DNA of 41,849 bases from Clostridiales bacterium. Lineage in GTDB: Bacteria; Bacillota; Clostridia; Peptostreptococcales; Natronincolaceae. The translations under genes and the position numbers were made by a program. Location of the stretch: the NCBI GenBank assembly GCA_012521085.1, contig JAAYNB010000150.1:1-41849 (forward strand), given 5' to 3'. A model generated the notes under the pieces. It was not told the origin of the DNA, did not search any database, and saw only the letters and a program-made list of their open reading frames with translations. Below, in pieces: positions 35,669 to 41,849 of this stretch. The stretch's first letter is position 1, and each line of letters opens with the position of its first letter.

Positions 35669-35702
35669 AAACAGATTAGCCATTTATTTTGCTAATCTGT
35701 TT
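35669..35702 (-). terminator. Hairpin overlapping the mrdA stop codon
   Basis: AAACAGATTAGC (35669-35680) and GCTAATCTGTTT (35691-35702) form a perfect twelve-base stem with a ten-base loop. On the minus strand it reads into TTTTTAAATATTTG. One arm encodes the last residues of PBP2. It would separate the mre-mrdA transcript from the min genes. Confidence 0.7.
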
Positions 35703-38473
35703 TCAATAATAAATTCTTCACTTTCTATGGTGGTATTGAGTCCCATATATTCAGCTACTATCTCCCTAACTACGGGAGCAGCATATCCACCTGACCCACC
35801 TTGAAATATAAGTACTGTAATAGCAATCTGTGGATCTTCATATGGGGCAAAACCTGTGTACCAAGCATAACTATCATATTCTTCTTTAAATTGATCTAAA
35901 TTTGCCCTGGAATTTAGACTTCTGATTGCCTCTCTCATTAAATATATCTCATCTTGGTATTTAGGATTGTCTTTATTTTCTCTTTTTAGCTCTTCCATTT
36001 TTTCTTCTACTTGTGCTTTTGTCACACCAAAAGCGCTCAAATGTTTATTTAAATATTCTATTTCATCAAGTGGTGGAATCTTAGCTTTATTTTGAGCTGA
36101 GCCTGTTTTACCTGCCACATTTATAGGAAATTGATTAAAATAATTTCTAGCTGTTCCAGTTTTATTTACCAGATACATTCCATACATTATTTTATTTAAA
36201 TTATCATAATCATTCAATTTTATACGTTCTACTAATTCGGGTGGATATTCTTCAACCCTTTCTTCATCAAAACTTTGAGTTTTTCTAACAAGACTTAAAT
36301 TATATCTATAACCGCCATTGGCTAATGTGGCTATATAGTTATTGATTTGTAAAGGAGTATAGGCATGTTCTCCCTGTCCTATGGCAAAATTCATAGTATC
36401 TGCTATACTCCATCTTGCTTGATTAAAATAACTATATTTAGCAATATCAGTATAGATATTTACCTTTTCCTCTTTTATACCTAGCTTTAACATTCTATTG
36501 TAAATTTCCCCTCTAGAAGGATTTTCTTCAGCCCAACTTACAATTTCTTCAATAATTTCTGTTAAAGTTTCTGAATTAACTTTTGTTTTACTACTATCTA
36601 AATCATCTAATTTCATCTGACGAGTTAAATGATTTTTTAACATGGCTTTAACAGTTCTAGTTTTGTTTTCTATGCTAGGTACTCCTCCTGATCTCTCCCT
36701 TGGAATATCTATTTCAATTCCAGTTTTGTCGTTTAAACCAAATTTTTTTGTATATTCTGTTAAAATATCCATATTCATTTCTATAGGAAGAGGGCTTCCA
36801 GAGCCATAATCATATCCATTTGCTACTGAATAAAAATAAAAGTTATTAGAATCTGCTATGGCCTCATATAGATTTTGACGCCCCATAGTTGCCCTACTTT
36901 GGTTCCACAACCAGTTACCAAATCTATGTGCTCCCACCTGTATATATCCCTTATCTAATATTTTATATTCAGGACTTAAACCCTGATCTATACCTGCTAA
37001 GCCTACAATCATCTTAAATATGGATCCTGGTTGAATTGCTGTACTAACAGCAATATTGTGTAAAGGTCGCGGTGCTAGGGGATCCCTTTCATTCTCAGGT
37101 ATTAAACTTTTCCAATCCGTCATATTAATTCCTGTTGCAAATAAATTAGGATCATAGGATGGATAATTAGCCATGGCTAAAATTTCTCCAGTTTTTATAT
37201 CACTTACAACAACTGAACCAGATGTGGCATTCTTCATAATACCTGATCGTCCTGCAAGTTTATTACTACCCCATTGAGTTTCGTATGTACCTCCATTCTG
37301 TATAGCAATTAATACATCTTCCAATATTTTTTCAGATTTTTTTTGTAATTCTAAATCTATAGTTAAATACACTGTATCCCCAGGTATGGGATCCTCTTTT
37401 TCCAGTACATTTATAAGTCGTCCAGATGAATCTACTATTACTTTTTGTGAACCATCTTTACCTTTTAAAACCTCTTCAAATTTATGTTCAATACCTGTCT
37501 TACCTATTATATCACTTGGAAGATAGTTCAGTTCTTTTATATATTTGTTTATTTCTTCTTCCTGTGAAATCTTGCCTAAATAACCTAAAATATGAGCGGC
37601 AGTCTTTCCTTCAGGATAATATCTTATAGGTTCCACAACTATATTTATACCTGGTAAATTTATGAGACTTTCTTCAATTTCTGTCACTGATTTCTCAGAT
37701 ATATCCTGTGCCAATTTTACTGGTTGATATTGTAAATAGCCCTGTTGTCTTAATTGTTCCCTAATAACCATAATTTTCCTAGTTTCAACATCAGTATATA
37801 TCTCGGGAATTTTATATATATCTTCTCTTAATATTTTAAAAGCTTCCTCTGCTTTTATATCTATATCCTTTATGTTATAACTTTGTAGCCATTGTTCTTT
37901 TTTCATTTCTTCTATAAATTTCCATGTTTTTATGGAAATTGGTACATTTATATCAGGAATTTTTATTAACTCTTGTTGTATTTCAACTGGATCTGTTTTT
38001 TCAATATTATATCGTCTTCGTAATAAATCAAAAGTTTCCTTTGCGGTGACGGTATCTGCAAAACCATTATTTACTTTCCAATTCCTTAGTTCAATATCAT
38101 ATGTAAATTCGTATCCATTTTCATCTGAAAAGACAATGGGAAATTCATCATTATATTCATCTCCATTTTTTTCTAATATATTTATTAAATTTAATATGAC
38201 ATCATTAAGTCTTTCATCATCAATTTCATTTTTCATCATTTGAACTGTAAAGCTTGGACGATTCCCTGCTATTAGTTTTCCATATCTATCACGTATTTCA
38301 CCTCTTGGCGCAGGAGATGGAATAGTTTTAAATATTCTATTTTCTGCTGCTTGTCTGTGTTCTTCACCCTGTACTATCATAATCTTTGCTGCCCGTAATA
38401 AAATAATTATAAATATTAATGAAAATACTAAAAGTACTATATTATACCTATCTTGCAACTTTTTAATAATCAT
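35684..38473 (-). CDS. mrdA: Penicillin-binding protein 2 (elongasome transpeptidase)
   Basis: A class B PBP that cross-links peptidoglycan during rod elongation with MreBCD and RodA. The 929-residue protein has a membrane anchor (about 11-29), a pedestal domain with PRGEIRDRYG (56-65), and the transpeptidase domain with the catalytic S484-x-x-K487 (GSIFK), SNN at 542-544 and KTG at 789-791. It is much longer than the common 600-720 residues. Extra segments lie in the pedestal (about 130-255), between SNN and KTG (about 600-680) and after KTG (about 798-865, highly charged). Such inserts occur in clostridial PBP2 proteins. GGTGA precedes the ATG, and mreD lies 14 bases upstream. Confidence 0.94.
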   Translation of the reverse strand: MIIKKLQDRYNIVLLVFSLIFIIILLRAAKIMIVQGEEHRQAAENRIFKTIPSPAPRGEIRDRYGKLIAGNRPSFTVQMMKNEIDDERLNDVILNLINILEKNGDEYNDEFPIVFSDENGYEFTYDIELRNWKVNNGFADTVTAKETFDLLRRRYNIEKTDPVEIQQELIKIPDINVPISIKTWKFIEEMKKEQWLQSYNIKDIDIKAEEAFKILREDIYKIPEIYTDVETRKIMVIREQLRQQGYLQYQPVKLAQDISEKSVTEIEESLINLPGINIVVEPIRYYPEGKTAAHILGYLGKISQEEEINKYIKELNYLPSDIIGKTGIEHKFEEVLKGKDGSQKVIVDSSGRLINVLEKEDPIPGDTVYLTIDLELQKKSEKILEDVLIAIQNGGTYETQWGSNKLAGRSGIMKNATSGSVVVSDIKTGEILAMANYPSYDPNLFATGINMTDWKSLIPENERDPLAPRPLHNIAVSTAIQPGSIFKMIVGLAGIDQGLSPEYKILDKGYIQVGAHRFGNWLWNQSRATMGRQNLYEAIADSNNFYFYSVANGYDYGSGSPLPIEMNMDILTEYTKKFGLNDKTGIEIDIPRERSGGVPSIENKTRTVKAMLKNHLTRQMKLDDLDSSKTKVNSETLTEIIEEIVSWAEENPSRGEIYNRMLKLGIKEEKVNIYTDIAKYSYFNQARWSIADTMNFAIGQGEHAYTPLQINNYIATLANGGYRYNLSLVRKTQSFDEERVEEYPPELVERIKLNDYDNLNKIMYGMYLVNKTGTARNYFNQFPINVAGKTGSAQNKAKIPPLDEIEYLNKHLSAFGVTKAQVEEKMEELKRENKDNPKYQDEIYLMREAIRSLNSRANLDQFKEEYDSYAWYTGFAPYEDPQIAITVLIFQGGSGGYAAPVVREIVAEYMGLNTTIESEEFIIENRLAK

Positions 38474-38487
38474 ATACTATCACCACT

Positions 38488-38979
38488 TTAATATCGATCC
38501 CTGCTTTTTTTTAATTTTTTTGAAATATAATTGTAAATAAAAAAAGATAGAATAGAATTATATATTAACTCTACTAATAATTTGTTTTTAAAAATATTTG
38601 CAAAAGTTGTATTATATCCCAAAGGATAAATAAGCATTAATCCCATTAAATAGTAAAATAAAGTGCTACAAATTGTAAAAATAAATGCTATTAAAGCATT
38701 TTCTTTAAATATATTTTTATTAATACTAGAAATAATGTAGGCAATTAACATATAAATTAATGCATTAAGTCCAATTACTTTTCCAAAAATAATATCTTGT
38801 AAAATTCCAATAGTAAATCCCAATATTGTACTTTTATTTTTATCTCTATTAATAGCATAACATACTATTAATATTAGATTGGTATTTGGTACAACATTGA
38901 GTATATTTAAAAATGGAAATAATGTTGATTGTAAAATAAAATTTCCAATTATAATTAAGGCTATGATAATTGTTTCCAC
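38488..38979 (-). CDS. mreD: Rod shape-determining membrane protein MreD
   Basis: MreD is the integral-membrane partner of MreC in the elongation complex. The 163-residue protein has about five membrane helices and the family-like segments LQSTLFPFLNILNVVPNTNLILIV (about 15-38) and GFTIGILQDIIFGKVIGLNALIYMLIAY. The start is GTG, with AAGGGGA about ten bases upstream. It lies between mreC and mrdA, with gaps of 24 and 14 bases. Assignment rests on topology and place in the cluster. Confidence 0.92.
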   Translation of the reverse strand: METIIIALIIIGNFILQSTLFPFLNILNVVPNTNLILIVCYAINRDKNKSTILGFTIGILQDIIFGKVIGLNALIYMLIAYIISSINKNIFKENALIAFIFTICSTLFYYLMGLMLIYPLGYNTTFANIFKNKLLVELIYNSILSFFIYNYISKKLKKSRDRY

Positions 38980-39003
38980 TTTTCTAAATCCCCTTTGTTA
39001 TTT

Positions 39004-39837
39004 CTATTTTGTATTAGGAGATATAACTAAAACCTTATTTAATCTTTGAAAATTTACAGCAGGTTCTACGGTAACAGTTTTCAGTAATTGATCACTTGAT
39101 TTTGATACTTCTATAACTTCGCCAATCATAATACCCTTGGGATACATCCCAAGTCCTGAAGTAATTAATTTATCTCCCATAACTACTTCTGCATTTGGAT
39201 CAAATAAATATCCTTTTAACTCATTAGTTATACTTCCTGATATTATACCTTGATAACTTTTATTTCTTAAAACTTGAAAACTGACAGAACTATTACTATC
39301 AATAATTGAAACAACCTTTGACCAATTACCTCCTACATCATAAACTCTACCCACCAATCCATTAGAAGCTAATATAATGCTATCCTTAGTAACACCTTGA
39401 TTTTCACCTACATCAATTGTAAATATATCAAACCAATTGCTAGAAGATTTAGCAGTTATATTAGCAGCTATGGGTATAAAATCCTCATCCTCTTCAATAT
39501 AATTTAGTGCAAATTTTAATCCCCTTAATTCCTCTAATTCATCTCGATCAAGTTTTATTTGAATAATTTCTTTTTCTAACAACTCTATTTCTTTTTTTAG
39601 TAATTCATTTTCATTTGCAATTTTATTGAAATTAAAGATAGAATATAACCCCTGTCCTGTCATTTGACTAATATTATACATTATATTATTTACAGGAGTT
39701 ATTATATTGCCTATCCATCTCTCAACAGCAGTCATTTCTTCCCTTTTTGTACCTGTGAATATAATAACTGCAATAAGGATTACGGCAATAATTGTAACAA
39801 TGATAATAGATTTATTTCTTGAAGTTTTTCTTGCCAT
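39004..39837 (-). CDS. mreC: Rod shape-determining protein MreC
   Basis: MreC is the extracytoplasmic scaffold that activates PBP2. The 277-residue protein has an N-terminal membrane helix (about 11-28), a coiled coil at about 68-105 (NELLKKEIELLEKEI) and the beta-barrel domain with SSNWFDIFTIDVGENQGV (about 134-151), NGLVGRVYDVGGNWSKVV and GLGMYPKGIMIGEV. GTTGGTGA precedes the ATG. It is 20 bases after mreB. Confidence 0.96.
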   Translation of the reverse strand: MARKTSRNKSIIIVTIIAVILIAVIIFTGTKREEMTAVERWIGNIITPVNNIMYNISQMTGQGLYSIFNFNKIANENELLKKEIELLEKEIIQIKLDRDELEELRGLKFALNYIEEDEDFIPIAANITAKSSSNWFDIFTIDVGENQGVTKDSIILASNGLVGRVYDVGGNWSKVVSIIDSNSSVSFQVLRNKSYQGIISGSITNELKGYLFDPNAEVVMGDKLITSGLGMYPKGIMIGEVIEVSKSSDQLLKTVTVEPAVNFQRLNKVLVISPNTK

Positions 39838-39857
39838 TTACTTCACCAACTCTATCT

Positions 39858-40874
<1,017 letters not shown>

Positions 40875-40903
40875 TTAATGTTATTCCTCCCAAATGTCTA
40901 TAT

Positions 40904-41602
40904 TTACATCATATTTCTTTCTTTTAAACTAATATATACATTATCACCTATGATTATATGATCCAATACCTCTATTCCTATAAGTTTTCCAGCTTCTATT
41001 AATCTTTTAGTAATAGATATATCTTCCCTGCTTGGTTGTGGATCACCACTTGGATGATTATGTACCAATATAATTGAAGAACTGTTTCGCTTAATTGCTC
41101 TAACAAATACTTCTCTTGGATGAACAATAGATGCATTTAAACTTCCAATAGAAATATTTTCTACAGCAATAACCTCATTTTTAGTGTTTAAAAGAATTAT
41201 ATTAAAATGTTCCTTTTTTAAATATCTCATTTCTTCCATTAATAAATTATTTACATCATCTGGAGTCCTTATTTTATAATTTTTTGTTTTACTTGTTAAA
41301 GCTATCCTTTTACCAAGTTCTACTGCTGCAATTATCTGTGATGCTTTCGCCAATCCCACACCTTTTATTTCACACAATTCTTCTACTGTACAATCTGTCA
41401 AGAAACGTAATCCTTCTTGAGTAGAATAAAGAATGTTTGTGGCCAAATCTATTGCTGAGGTTTTTCTTGTTCCTGTAGATAATATAATTGCTAATAATTC
41501 TGTATTAGATAATGAACTTACACCATAAGTTAAAAGTTTTTCTCTTGGTCTTTCAGACTCAGGCATCTTTTTAATTGTGATGTACAAATTATCCTTATCC
41601 AC
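40904..41602 (-). CDS. radC: RadC family JAB/MPN-domain protein
   Basis: RadC proteins have a JAMM-type metal site; their role is unclear, as the DNA-repair function first proposed was withdrawn. The 232-residue protein has an N-terminal helix-hairpin-helix region (SNTELLAIILSTGTR; CEIKGVGLAKASQI) and the metal motif HNHPSGDPQPSREDISIT (181-198), with H181, H183 and D194. The start is GTG, with GAGGTG about five bases upstream. It lies between maf and mreB, a common arrangement (maf-radC-mreB) in Firmicutes. Confidence 0.96.
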   Translation of the reverse strand: MDKDNLYITIKKMPESERPREKLLTYGVSSLSNTELLAIILSTGTRKTSAIDLATNILYSTQEGLRFLTDCTVEELCEIKGVGLAKASQIIAAVELGKRIALTSKTKNYKIRTPDDVNNLLMEEMRYLKKEHFNIILLNTKNEVIAVENISIGSLNASIVHPREVFVRAIKRNSSSIILVHNHPSGDPQPSREDISITKRLIEAGKLIGIEVLDHIIIGDNVYISLKERNMM

Positions 41603-41619
41603 AAGATCACCTCATTTTT

Positions 41620-41849
41620 TTATATTAAATTAATATTAAATTCATTTTTTAAAATTTCATTTAATTTATATATGGGTAGTCCCACTACATTATGATAATC
41701 ACCATGAATTTTTTTTATAAATAATGAGGCTATACCCTGTATAGCATAACCTCCTGCCTTATCAAAAGCTTCACCAGTGTCTATATATCTGTTTATCTCA
41801 TCCTCTTCTATTTCTCTAAAATAAACTTCTGTAGTTTCATATGTTTTTA
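41620..41849 (-). CDS. maf: Maf-family nucleotide pyrophosphatase, C-terminal part
   Basis: The last 75 codons of a gene that begins beyond the right edge. The translation includes [20 protein letters not shown], then [19 protein letters not shown] and [15 protein letters not shown], the C-terminal signature of Maf (YhdE) proteins, which hydrolyse the pyrophosphate of modified or canonical nucleotides (dTTP/UTP) and affect septum formation. It ends at TAA 17 bases before radC and is probably co-transcribed with radC and mreB. Confidence 0.93.
   Translation of the reverse strand, partial: KTYETTEVYFREIEEDEINRYIDTGEAFDKAGGYAIQGIASLFIKKIHGDYHNVVGLPIYKLNEILKNEFNINLI

Overview
The window is a compact, very AT-rich chromosomal segment from an endospore-forming, low-GC Gram-positive anaerobe of the Clostridia/Tissierellia type. 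Evidence for this is the TTG/GTG starts with purine-rich ribosome binding sites, the spoIID, bofC-like, spoIVFA and spoIVFB genes, a minE-containing min cluster, an iron-sulphur L-serine dehydratase in two subunits, a T-box ahead of leuS, and a SCIFF (ranthipeptide) locus. The genus cannot be fixed from the sequence. There are no phages, insertion sequences, CRISPR arrays, tRNAs or rRNAs. Nearly all genes lie on the minus strand; only the AGCS symporter and a dacF-type carboxypeptidase are on the plus strand.

Minus-strand genes are described in transcription order, from right to left. At the right edge a maf fragment is followed by radC, mreB, mreC, mreD and mrdA (PBP2), the cell-shape cluster. 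A terminator overlaps the end of mrdA, and minC, minD, minE (division-site placement) and mgsA follow, closed by a strong terminator. Next come spoIVFA and spoIVFB (control of sigma-K processing), a pair of radical-SAM-associated genes that overlap by one base, and rng. A consensus promoter and an L21-type leader then drive rplU, prp and rpmA. L27 carries the N-terminal extension that Prp removes.

After another terminator, a second consensus promoter starts obgE, yhbY, nadD, yqeK, an LCP cell-wall ligase gene, a Ca2+/Na+ antiporter gene and rsfS. A leucine T-box then controls leuS. ridA follows and ends in a perfect hairpin, then the two serine dehydratase subunits sdaAB and sdaAA.

The middle of the window holds dacF (+), comEA (-) and an AGCS amino-acid symporter (+). 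The symporter is preceded by a nine-codon leader ORF with a perfect ribosome binding site. To the left is the classical bofC-like, ruvC, ruvA, ruvB, spoIID, queA, tgt, yajC order. It runs into a small membrane protein (TIGR04086-like), the 46-residue six-cysteine SCIFF precursor (a gene of 141 bases at 3474-3614), its radical SAM/SPASM maturase, and a UbiB-family kinase.

Four points deserve attention. The SCIFF locus has a terminator between precursor and maturase. nadD has an unusual 5' end, where an A10 run separates a well-initiated upstream frame from the nadD frame. The symporter has a leader ORF. A long hairpin sits in front of the ubiB-type gene. I found no wholly unknown multi-gene system; the SCIFF locus is the nearest to a specialised system and belongs to a described family.
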